DNA of 11,407 nucleotides from assembly GCA_052146895.1 (NCBI GenBank), contig JBKQLZ010000174.1, positions 1-11,407 on the forward strand, written 5' to 3'. A model generated the notes under the pieces. The model was given only the letters and a program-made list of their open reading frames with translations, was not told the DNA's origin and made no database searches. Made by a program: the position numbers and the translations under genes. The stretch is from Palsa-601 sp052146895 (GTDB lineage Bacteria > Actinomycetota > Acidimicrobiia > Acidimicrobiales > Bog-793). Position 1 is the stretch's first letter; every line of letters begins with the position of its first letter. Below, in pieces: positions 1 through 6,312 of the stretch.

Positions 1-5
1 CGTCG

Positions 6-59
6 CTTGCTACTGGCCCTCAGTAGCAGGTTTAGGCCAAACAGTAGCATCCAGTAGCA
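6..59. repeat. CAGTAGCA short-repeat cluster next to tRNA-Arg
   Basis: The octamer CAGTAGCA occurs at 21-28, 42-49 and 52-59. An inverted copy of its core (GCTACTG, 9-15) lies 5 bases before the first, so 8-15 and 21-28 can form a hairpin with an 8 bp stem. The cluster begins about 60 bases beyond the 3' end of the leftward tRNA-Arg gene. There is no T-run, so it is not a clear intrinsic terminator. It could be a processing or termination structure, protein-binding sites, or the edge of something outside the window. Function is not known. Confidence 0.45.
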
Positions 60-120
60 GGCGACTCCGGGATTGTCGCGCTCATCGCCCCTATTTGGCG
101 TCTGAGCTGGACTTTCTCAG

Positions 121-194
121 CGCGCTCGGAGGGATTCGAACCCCCAACCTTCTGATCCGTAGTCAGATGCTCTCTCCAATTGAGCTACGAGCGC
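121..194 (-). tRNA. tRNA-Arg(ACG)
   Basis: The reverse strand folds into a standard 74-nt tRNA. The 7-bp acceptor stem is GCGCTCG/CGAGCGC with discriminator G. The anticodon stem TCTGA/TCAGA encloses the loop CTACGGA, giving anticodon ACG (read as ICG after deamination) for arginine CGN codons. The T stem is GGGGG/CCCTC around TTCGAAT. CCA is not encoded, since CTG follows, so a CCA-adding enzyme must finish the end. The gene is divergent from the zinc-ribbon gene that starts 140 bases to the right. Confidence 0.96.
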
Positions 195-210
195 TGGAGT
201 GCGAGTCGTC

Positions 211-216
211 AGTGTA
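211..216 (-). promoter_or_regulatory. candidate -10 element for tRNA-Arg
   Basis: On the reverse strand TACACT (TAnnnT type) sits 16 bases before the mature tRNA 5' end, a plausible -10 box with a short leader. No good TTGACA-like -35 is seen at 16-18 bases spacing, so this is only a candidate. Confidence 0.3.
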
Positions 217-334
217 TCCCGCCCCTTCAGAGCGAGTGATTCCAGATTACGGAGACTTCCGCTGAGTAAGCTGAAGGCTCGTCTGGGGCCTGGCCCGGCG
301 ATGGGACGGACCTGCGTGGGAGGCGTGTCGCTTC

Positions 335-1159
335 ATGATCTGCTCGAACTGCGGAGCGCCGCTCGCGCCTGACGCCGGCTTCTGCCGCGGTTGCGGAGCG
401 ATCTTGCGAGGCAAGGGAGCGAGCGCCGTCCCTCTCCCGGTGACCGTCGGCACTCCGCCTCCGCCCCCGCCCTACCAACCAGGCCCGAGTCCGGCCTACG
501 CACCGCCGATGACACCGACGGGGGAGCAGATGCCGCCTCCACCAGCGCCTGCGCTGAGCGAAGGGGGCTTCTGGGGTTCGCCGGCGGCCGCCGACGGGAT
601 GTTCCAGAGCCCGCCCCGAGGCTGGGTCCCGCCTCGGCATGGCCCCGAAGGATTTACCCAGCTCGCAACCGCTCGGGCGGCGCAACGGGCGCGTTACCGC
701 AACCGCCTGAACGTAATGGATCTGCTGCAGTGCGTAGCGGCGGCGGCTGTGCTCGGGTCGCTGTTCATGCCTTGGTACGACCTTGGTTTCTCGACGAGTG
801 GCGTCGGGGTGAGTCTCTCGATCTCCGCACTCGGCTCGCACGCCGGCGGGTGGCGGTGGCTGATCCTCGTCGTTGCGACCGCGATCATCATCGAAGGACT
901 GGCCGGCCGCCTCGCCAATGTGTCCGAGACCGAAGCCTGGCCTCATGCAGCAGTGCAGGCGCTGCTAGGGGTGGCCCTCCTTGGCCTCGTCGTCGTCGCC
1001 TTCTTCACATCGCCCCTGCCCAACCTGGCTGTGTACCAGATCCCAGGCTTCGGCCGATCGGCAGGATCCGGAGCGTACCTGGGACTCGTGGCGGGGGTTC
1101 TAGCCGCGTACGGGGGCATCGGGCGTTACTTCGTGGCCCCGCCGCGGGACTTGCAGTGA
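335..1159 (+). CDS. zinc-ribbon, proline-rich, four-TM membrane protein
   Basis: A 274-residue protein of unknown function. A zinc ribbon opens it, with Cys3-x2-Cys6 and Cys17-x2-Cys20 as likely metal ligands (zinc_ribbon_2-like). Residues 40-105 are a disordered Pro/Gly/Ala linker with a run of six prolines. A basic patch follows (115-125, Arg-rich). Four hydrophobic segments lie at about 128-146, 172-191, 204-225 and 244-266, with an FMPWY motif at the end of the first. The zinc ribbon and linker are probably cytoplasmic by the positive-inside rule. The ATG at 335 has GGGAGG 11 bases upstream and directly precedes the ribbon, supporting this start. The next gene begins 4 bases after the stop, so the pair is probably co-transcribed and translationally coupled. 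Such small zinc-ribbon membrane proteins are common in actinobacteria but lack an assigned role. Confidence 0.85.
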   Translation: MICSNCGAPLAPDAGFCRGCGAILRGKGASAVPLPVTVGTPPPPPPYQPGPSPAYAPPMTPTGEQMPPPPAPALSEGGFWGSPAAADGMFQSPPRGWVPPRHGPEGFTQLATARAAQRARYRNRLNVMDLLQCVAAAAVLGSLFMPWYDLGFSTSGVGVSLSISALGSHAGGWRWLILVVATAIIIEGLAGRLANVSETEAWPHAAVQALLGVALLGLVVVAFFTSPLPNLAVYQIPGFGRSAGSGAYLGLVAGVLAAYGGIGRYFVAPPRDLQ

Positions 1160-1163
1160 GTTG

Positions 1164-2666
1164 ATGCAACGATCTCAGCAAGCGACATTTCGCCCACTAT
1201 CCGCAGGGGAGCTGATCAGCCAGACGATCGAGGCCTATCGGCGGTTGTGGCGCCAGCTCGTGACCATCCCGCTCGTGCTCATCCTTCCGATCTACGGAGC
1301 GGGCATCGTCGCCGTTGCCGTCTTCGCCCCAGTGGTTCGCCGGGTGCACGAGATCCACAACAACGGCACGACGAGCCTTGTCTTCGCTGGTAGCAAGTCG
1401 TCGTACGTGGCGCCAGCGATCGTGTTGGGCATCCTCGTGGTGACCTACTTCCTTGCACAGCTCGTGATGGGCGCAGCGGTAGCGGTAGTAGTGGGCCAGG
1501 GCTACGTCGGCGCGCGCCCGCGATGGCGCTCCGCTCTAGCGCTCGCGTGGCGGCGCGCGGGTTCGATCCTCTGGGCCACTTTCCTGCTGTGGCTGGCGCT
1601 GGCGGTCGTTTTCCTGGTCGGAGCGCTCCTCATCGCGCTGGTGGGTGCCACGAACTTCGCCGGGCTCGCCGCCTTGCCTGCGGTTGTCCTGATAGTCGGC
1701 GCGATCTGGCTTGGTGTCAGCGAATGCGTGATTGTTGCGGTGATCCTCTTCGAATCATGTCGTGGGGTCGAGGCGCTGAAGCGTTCTTTCGCTCTCGTGA
1801 GGGGCAGGTGGTGGCCGACTCTCGGAGTTCTCCTGGCAATCGGGCTGCTCACCTCGATCGCGACGAGTCTCGTGCAGGCGGTGATTCGTGCACCGCTGCC
1901 GACCAGTACTGCTTTCGTGCTGACGGGCACGCTGATCGGCAGCATGCTCGCTCTTGTGCTCGCACCGCTCCTCCCAGTCGCGGTTGCCTGTATCTATTTC
2001 GACACGCGCAATCGCAAGGACGGTCTCGACCTCAACGAAGTCGCAGGGCAGATCGAGGTCTCGGTCGACGAAGGCGGTACTTCGTGGAGCCCCGCGCCCT
2101 CGACTGGGTGGGGTGTCCAACCCGGCTGGCAGGGCGGGGCGGGGGCGTGGACTCCCTATCCGCCGCCAGGGCAACAAGCCTGGCCGCCGCCACCCAACAG
2201 CTCGCCCGGCGCACCCGCGGGTTGGGCGCCTCCGTCCGGCTACCCGCCACCGCAGGGATACCCGCCACCGCAGGGATACCCACCACCGGGCCAGGCTCCC
2301 TTTCCTGGTCAGGAGCCGCCGCGATCGGGCGTGTGGGGTGACGTCGTCCCGCCAGCCACGCCGCAACCGCCGCCACCACCACCGCCTTCGTGGAGCACGC
2401 CGCCGACGCCTTCATGGAATCCGCCGCCCACCGTGCCACAGGTCCCACCGGTGCCGTCCCCGCCGCCCGCCGCTCCTCCGCCTCCTCCTGAGCCCCCACC
2501 GCAACCGGGCGCCGCGCCGCCTGCACCCGCTGTGTGGCCGGCGATCTCTCCGAAACCCCCAGCTCCCCGCTCACCCTGGAGCGCGCCCCACCCCGGGACC
2601 GCGACTGGAACAGGGACATCGACGGACGAGGAACGACCAAACGAGAACCCACCTGGGTCCTCATGA
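1164..2666 (+). CDS. six-TM membrane protein with long proline-rich C-terminal tail
   Basis: A 500-residue protein, function unknown. The N-terminus has the amphipathic pattern seen before the first helix in proteins related to the glycerophosphodiester phosphodiesterase membrane domain family (a Leu/Gly-Glu-x-Ile start, then Tyr-Arg-Arg-Leu-Trp-Arg). Hydrophobic segments lie at about 32-55, 82-113, 133-159, 166-196, 218-240 and 249-278. The core ends in YFDTRNRKDGLDL, which matches the Y-x-D-x-R-x-R-x-x-G-x-D signature typical of that group. No phosphodiesterase catalytic domain is present. From about residue 300 the protein is a Pro/Gly/Ala/Trp/Tyr-rich tail with YPPP motifs and long proline runs. 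ATG 1164 is chosen; TTG 1161 directly before it is an alternative. There is only a weak GTGAG ribosome site, so translation probably depends on coupling to the zinc-ribbon gene. The family assignment is by pattern and moderate. Confidence 0.8.
   Translation: MQRSQQATFRPLSAGELISQTIEAYRRLWRQLVTIPLVLILPIYGAGIVAVAVFAPVVRRVHEIHNNGTTSLVFAGSKSSYVAPAIVLGILVVTYFLAQLVMGAAVAVVVGQGYVGARPRWRSALALAWRRAGSILWATFLLWLALAVVFLVGALLIALVGATNFAGLAALPAVVLIVGAIWLGVSECVIVAVILFESCRGVEALKRSFALVRGRWWPTLGVLLAIGLLTSIATSLVQAVIRAPLPTSTAFVLTGTLIGSMLALVLAPLLPVAVACIYFDTRNRKDGLDLNEVAGQIEVSVDEGGTSWSPAPSTGWGVQPGWQGGAGAWTPYPPPGQQAWPPPPNSSPGAPAGWAPPSGYPPPQGYPPPQGYPPPGQAPFPGQEPPRSGVWGDVVPPATPQPPPPPPPSWSTPPTPSWNPPPTVPQVPPVPSPPPAAPPPPPEPPPQPGAAPPAPAVWPAISPKPPAPRSPWSAPHPGTATGTGTSTDEERPNENPPGSS
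2238..2291 (+). repeat. 18-bp coding tandem repeat (GYPPPQ units)
   Basis: Three consecutive 18-bp units (2238-2255, 2256-2273, 2274-2291) encode Gly-Tyr-Pro-Pro-Pro-Gln, Gly-Tyr-Pro-Pro-Pro-Gln and Gly-Tyr-Pro-Pro-Pro-Gly inside the proline-rich tail. The first two differ at a single base pair position (GGC/GGA), so the expansion looks recent, by slippage or unequal exchange. Confidence 0.9.
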
Positions 2667-2685
2667 TGTTCACCAAATAACTGAG

Positions 2686-2774
2686 CGGAGAGGGAGGGAT
2701 TTGAACCCTCGGACCCAGTTTCCCAGGTCAACTCATTAGCAGTGAGTCCGATTCGGCCGCTCTCGCACCTCTCC
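2686..2774 (-). tRNA. tRNA-Ser(GCT)
   Basis: The reverse strand folds into an 89-nt class II tRNA. The acceptor is GGAGAGG/CCTCTCC with discriminator G. The anticodon stem ACTCA/TGAGT encloses CTGCTAA, giving anticodon GCT for AGC/AGU serine codons. A long variable arm (TGGG, AAA, CTGGG region) is typical of tRNA-Ser. The T stem is GAGGG/CCCTC around TTCAAAT. CCA is not encoded. The 3' end converges on the membrane-protein gene, with only 19 bases between its stop codon and the tRNA. Confidence 0.97.
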
Positions 2775-2781
2775 CAGGAGT

Positions 2782-2810
2782 CTTGTACTGCAACCTCAGG
2801 ACCTTGTCCA
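2782..2810 (-). promoter_or_regulatory. promoter of tRNA-Ser
   Basis: On the reverse strand a -35 box TGGACA (2805-2810, one mismatch to TTGACA) and a -10 box TACAAG (2782-2787) are separated by exactly 17 bases. The -10 ends 7 bases before the mature tRNA 5' end, so transcription would begin at or very near the tRNA itself. Confidence 0.65.
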
Positions 2811-3011
2811 TGAATTGGTCCATACATGTCCTGCTGGCTCCGTGTACGGCAGCATACGCGACCACTGGCCAGGCGGTGGCGAAGCGGGCGTCTGGGAGGA
2901 TCCGCCGCACGAGTGCCGAGCTGCGGGGCGTCAGTACGGCATGTATCTAGGGCTTGGAGTGTCCACCGCTCGACGCTCCTCTGCCGGCACCCAGGATCGG
3001 GCTCTCGTGAT
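2811..3011. other. intergenic region, no convincing gene
   Basis: This stretch separates the tRNA-Ser promoter from the end of the NTF2-like gene. Short open frames cross it on both strands, but none has a ribosome site plus recognisable protein content. No clear terminator hairpin with a T-run was seen for the leftward gene ending at 3012. Confidence 0.5.
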
Positions 3012-3359
3012 CTAGGCCCAGATGTATTCCTCGGCGATTGCGCCGTCGACCCACTTGGCAACGGTGACCATTCGGCCTCCGCCATCGAACTCGCCGACGA
3101 CACAGGTCCACGCCCCGGATCCAAACGAGATCGGGTGGGAGGTGATCTGAGGCGGCGTGCCCCCTGCCGATTCGACGTAGGCCTTCATGGCGTCGATGTG
3201 CTGGTCAACCCCGTGAGTCGGTGATTGACCCTTCCAGTCCACCACCACGTCCTTGGTGTGGTGGTGGGCGAACACCCCGTTCCAGTCGGCGTTGTTCCAT
3301 CCGACGAAGTCAAGATCATCCATGCCCTTGAGGTTGCCTTTGACCTGGTCTTCTTCCAT
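3012..3359 (-). CDS. NTF2/SnoaL-like fold protein
   Basis: A 115-residue protein with the pattern of the nuclear-transport-factor-2 / SnoaL-like superfamily. The N-terminal helix carries a FVGWNNADW segment. It is followed by a HHHTKDVVVDW strand, a THGVDQHIDAM helix, and Trp/Val/Phe-rich strands that end in the typical last strand around KWVDGAIAEEYIW. Related proteins include small polyketide cyclases and many orphan ligand-binding or enzyme domains, so the substrate cannot be named. It is short for the family (usually about 120-150) because the first helix is brief. ATG 3359 has GAGAGGAA about 11 bases upstream. It lies 54 bases after the REC-EAL gene on the same strand and could be the last gene of the cyclic-di-GMP operon or a separate unit. 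Confidence 0.75.
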   Translation of the reverse strand: MEEDQVKGNLKGMDDLDFVGWNNADWNGVFAHHHTKDVVVDWKGQSPTHGVDQHIDAMKAYVESAGGTPPQITSHPISFGSGAWTCVVGEFDGGGRMVTVAKWVDGAIAEEYIWA

Positions 3360-3413
3360 GAGTGTCTTATTTCCTCTCTTTGGATCGCATCATGGGGACC
3401 GTGACTACTCAGA

Positions 3414-4559
3414 TCAGAGAGCCAGGAGCGCTTCGCATTCTGAGGCGGGAACCGGCCGCGAGTACAGGTAGCCCTGCCCGTACTGCCAACCGATTGAGCG
3501 AAGCGCATCAGCTTGCTCCTCCCGCTCGATCCCTTCGGCGACCTCAGTCATCCCGACCGACATGGCCAGGTGGTGGATGGCCTCTACAAGGAGCATCGAG
3601 CGTGTCGAATGGGGCAACTCCGCCGTGAACGAGACGTCGATCTTCAAATGGTCGAATGGGAATCGGCGGACGTACGACAGCGAGGAGAAGGCGGTGCCGA
3701 AGTCGTCGAGCGCCAGCCCAATCCCGAGGCCCTTGAGGCCGGTTAAGAAGTCCATGGTCTGTTGAGTGTCGTCAAGCAGCACCGATTCGGTGACCTCGAC
3801 GACGAGATCGGCCGGATCGATGCCGGTGTCTGTGACTATCGCCGAGATCGATCCGAAGAGATCGGGATCCGAGAGATCATTCGCCGATAGGTTGACGCTC
3901 ATCCACATGCGCGGAGTCGGGGAGGACCTCTGCTGCCAGTCCGCAAGTTGGCGTGCCGCCTGTCGACAGGCCCACTGGTCGATCTCCGCGATGAAGCCGG
4001 TCTCTTCGGCGAGTGGCAGGAAAGCGCTCGGGTAGAGCAGTCCTCGTTCCGGGTGCAGCCAACGGACGAGCGCTTCGAACCCGACGATTCGCCCATCAGC
4101 AAGCGCAACAATCGGCTGATAGTCCAGTACCAGTTGGTCGAGCGCCGGTAGCGACTCCATTTCTAGGTTGGCGACTGGCCGACCGGCCGCCACGTGGTGC
4201 ACCGCGTCGCGGAGTTCCTGGATCGCTCGCGTTTTCCGCACCCATGCAGAGCTGCCGGCCCGCATCGACGCGTAGAGGGCGCCGGGGACTTCCGAACCGG
4301 TGAGCGTGATGATCTTGCCCTCGGGGTGAACCTCGAGAAGCCTCTTGATTGCCTCGGGAGCATCCCCGTCTGGCAAGTGATAGTCGATGATCACGACGTC
4401 CGGCCGCTCCTGCTGAGTGATTTCGACGCCCTGCGCAGCAGTCATTGCGGTTCCGACGACGATGATCCGTAAGTCCTCTTGAAGCAGACGAACGACACTT
4501 TGAAGGAACATTTCGTGGTCGTCGATCACAACGATCCGGATCACGGGCTCGTCACTCAT
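3414..4559 (-). CDS. response regulator, REC-EAL (cyclic-di-GMP phosphodiesterase)
   Basis: A 381-residue cytoplasmic response regulator. An N-terminal receiver (about 6-125) has acidic residues D13 and D14, phospho-acceptor D59, T87 and K109. The output is an EAL domain (about 137-381), the type that hydrolyses cyclic-di-GMP to pGpG. Catalytic and metal residues appear complete: E162 (in EALVR), N223, E255, D285-D286, K306, E342 and Q362. The loop-6 motif reads DDFGTAFSSL rather than the usual DDFGTGYSSL. The start is placed at ATG 4559, which overlaps the kinase stop by 8 bases (ATGAGTGA) and has AAGGTG about 11 bases upstream. The frame is open to 4607, but that extra 16-residue stretch lies inside the kinase gene and does not resemble a receiver. 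Phosphorylation by the adjacent hybrid kinase is the obvious inference. Confidence 0.93.
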   Translation of the reverse strand: MSDEPVIRIVVIDDHEMFLQSVVRLLQEDLRIIVVGTAMTAAQGVEITQQERPDVVIIDYHLPDGDAPEAIKRLLEVHPEGKIITLTGSEVPGALYASMRAGSSAWVRKTRAIQELRDAVHHVAAGRPVANLEMESLPALDQLVLDYQPIVALADGRIVGFEALVRWLHPERGLLYPSAFLPLAEETGFIAEIDQWACRQAARQLADWQQRSSPTPRMWMSVNLSANDLSDPDLFGSISAIVTDTGIDPADLVVEVTESVLLDDTQQTMDFLTGLKGLGIGLALDDFGTAFSSLSYVRRFPFDHLKIDVSFTAELPHSTRSMLLVEAIHHLAMSVGMTEVAEGIEREEQADALRSIGWQYGQGYLYSRPVPASECEALLAL

Positions 4560-6303
4560 CGCGGTCAAGCACCTTGCGAACATTCTCCAGCAGTATCGCC
4601 TGGTCAAAAGGTTTCTCCACCAACACGAACTCCGTTCCGAGAAGAGCTTCTGACTCGAGGACGGGCTGGGCGTGACCGGACATGAATAGCACTCGGATAC
4701 CGGGTCGGAGCTGTCTTATCTCATTTGCAACAGCCGGTCCTTGCATCGTCGGCATGATCACGTCGGTGAGGAGCAGGTCGATCGGCCCCACATGCGACGC
4801 CGCGATTTCTATCGCCTCAGCACCACTGGATGCGGTGACAACGGTGTAGCCGTTGCGGGTCAGTATTCGCCGCGTCACCTCGCGTAGCGCTTCTTCGTCA
4901 TCGACTACAAGGATTGTCTCGGTTCCCAACAGCGGTTTCAGGGGGTCTACACGTTCGTCCTGCAGGTCGCTCATGCCGTCTTGCTTGGCCGCGGGCAAGA
5001 GGACGGTGATCGCGGTCCCGAATCCTTCATCGGAGTAGATCTTTGTGTCTCCGCCGGACTGGGAAACGATCCCGTAGACGGTTGCCAGCCCCAGGCCCGA
5101 ACCCTCGCCCCTTGGCTTGGTCGTGAAGAAAGGTTCGAACGCGCGATCGCGGACCTCCGCTGACATGCCTACCCCGGTGTCGCTAACGCGGAGACAGACG
5201 TAAGACCCCTCGTTCGGAGGGCCGGTGACCGAGTTCTCGTTCCGAGTGACCTCCCTCGTCGACGTGTCGATCGATAGCGTGCCCCCTGCCAACATTGCGT
5301 CGCGAGCATTGATGGCCAGGTTCAGAACGATCTGCTCGATTTGACCGGGGTCCGCCACAACCATCGGCAAGCTGGGTGCGAGACTGATCACGAGTTCGAT
5401 CTGCTCGCCGATTGTCCGGCGGAGAATCTGCTCCATACGGGTGATTGCACTGTTGAGGCTAAGTGGACGTGCCTGGACCACCTCTCGGCGCGCGAACGAC
5501 AGAAGCTGGTGAGTCAGCAGAGTGGCGCGCTCAGCTGCCAGCTGGATCTGCTCGACGTCCTTCAGCGGTCCCTTCCATTGCGCACCCGTCGGAGTAGCCG
5601 CGGCACTGGACAACTCCTCTGCAACGAACGACGCGTAGTTCAAGATAACTGCCAAGAGATTGTTGAAGTCGTGCGCAACGCCTCCGGCGAGCTCGCCGAG
5701 ACTCTCCATCCGGTGCGATTGATGAAGCTGCCCCTCGAGTCGCTCGCGCTCGGCTTCAGCTTCGAGGCGCACACGTTCGGCTTCGGTCTTCTCACCCTCG
5801 GCCTTTAGACGCTCGACCTCGGCTTCGGTCTTGAGGCGAACTCGTTCCGCCTCGACCTCGTTGGGCTCGGTAGCGTCTCGGATCGTCGCAGAGATTAGAA
5901 GCCCTATCTCGGTCGTCATCGTTGACACAGAGATCGACGCCGAGAACTCGCTACCGTCTTGTCGTCGACCCGGCAACTGCAAGCCAGTGGCAGAAGGTCG
6001 GAATCTCGGATCTGCGATGGGGACGAGCAACTCAACGGGCCGTCCGATCAGATCCTCACGGGAGTACCCGAAGAGGCGCTCGGCTTGCGCATTCGCCATC
6101 ACGATCAGGCCAGCCTCATCGATCGCGAGCATCGCATCCGGTGCCGAATCGAGAAGACCGAGCAGCGTACGATCGGCGAGTTGAGCCACACCACGTCCTT
6201 CAGAGGTCGGGTGTCTTCTCAGCATAACGGGACGGGCCGTCGATAACTTCACCGAGGTGAACTCATTCTGGGTCTGGGCACCACACCACCGCTCCTCCTT
6301 CAA
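4552..6303 (-). CDS. soluble PAS hybrid histidine kinase (PAS-HisKA-HATPase-REC)
   Basis: A 583-residue kinase with no membrane segment, hence probably cytoplasmic. A PAS sensor domain (about 44-147, NAQAERLFGY core) is followed by a highly charged Glu/Arg coiled coil (about 148-197). The HisKA domain carries phospho-acceptor H211 in GGVAHDFNNLL. The ATPase domain has the N box around N328/N332, DTGVGM (375-380), FEPFFTTK (389-396) and GSGLGLATVYG (401-411). The C-terminal receiver (about 462-583) has D468, D469, phospho-acceptor D514, S542 and K564. All motifs for autophosphorylation and intramolecular transfer look intact. It starts 9 bases after the PAS-GGDEF-EAL stop and overlaps the REC-EAL gene. 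The start is uncertain: TTG 6303 lacks a well-placed ribosome site, GTG 6252 and ATG 6225 are alternatives, and all leave the PAS domain complete. Confidence 0.92.
   Translation of the reverse strand: MKEERWCGAQTQNEFTSVKLSTARPVMLRRHPTSEGRGVAQLADRTLLGLLDSAPDAMLAIDEAGLIVMANAQAERLFGYSREDLIGRPVELLVPIADPRFRPSATGLQLPGRRQDGSEFSASISVSTMTTEIGLLISATIRDATEPNEVEAERVRLKTEAEVERLKAEGEKTEAERVRLEAEAERERLEGQLHQSHRMESLGELAGGVAHDFNNLLAVILNYASFVAEELSSAAATPTGAQWKGPLKDVEQIQLAAERATLLTHQLLSFARREVVQARPLSLNSAITRMEQILRRTIGEQIELVISLAPSLPMVVADPGQIEQIVLNLAINARDAMLAGGTLSIDTSTREVTRNENSVTGPPNEGSYVCLRVSDTGVGMSAEVRDRAFEPFFTTKPRGEGSGLGLATVYGIVSQSGGDTKIYSDEGFGTAITVLLPAAKQDGMSDLQDERVDPLKPLLGTETILVVDDEEALREVTRRILTRNGYTVVTASSGAEAIEIAASHVGPIDLLLTDVIMPTMQGPAVANEIRQLRPGIRVLFMSGHAQPVLESEALLGTEFVLVEKPFDQAILLENVRKVLDRDE
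6248..6261. other. inverted repeat TTCACCGAGGTGAA
   Basis: A 14-bp near-palindrome (6-bp arms TTCACC/GGTGAA, 2-bp centre) lies near the 5' end of the histidine kinase gene. If translation of the kinase begins at ATG 6225, this would lie in an untranslated spacer and could be an operator or small hairpin. If it begins at TTG 6303 it is coding and may be chance. Confidence 0.3.
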
Positions 6304-6312
6304 CGATTGAAG

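Noticed and set aside
6..59. CRISPR-like repeat array
   Set aside because: Repeats are only 8 bases, spacing is irregular (2-14 bases), and no cas gene is nearby.
391..1164. Alternative plus-strand open frame over the zinc-ribbon gene
   Set aside because: Arg/Gly/Ala-rich shadow typical of GC-rich DNA, with no ribosome site and no domain; the other frame has the Cys motif and membrane segments.
2032..3124. Long minus-strand open frames opposite the proline-rich tail and across tRNA-Ser
   Set aside because: They are Gly/Ala/Arg low-complexity mirrors of proline codons, and one reads straight through the tRNA gene.
2815..3224. Small plus-strand open frames between tRNA-Ser and the NTF2-like gene
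   Set aside because: No ribosome site or recognisable composition, and the longer one runs antisense into the NTF2-like gene.
4560..4607. Longer start for the REC-EAL gene
   Set aside because: The extra 16 residues lie inside the kinase's receiver-coding end and precede the natural receiver N-terminus; ATG 4559 has a ribosome site and a typical short overlap.
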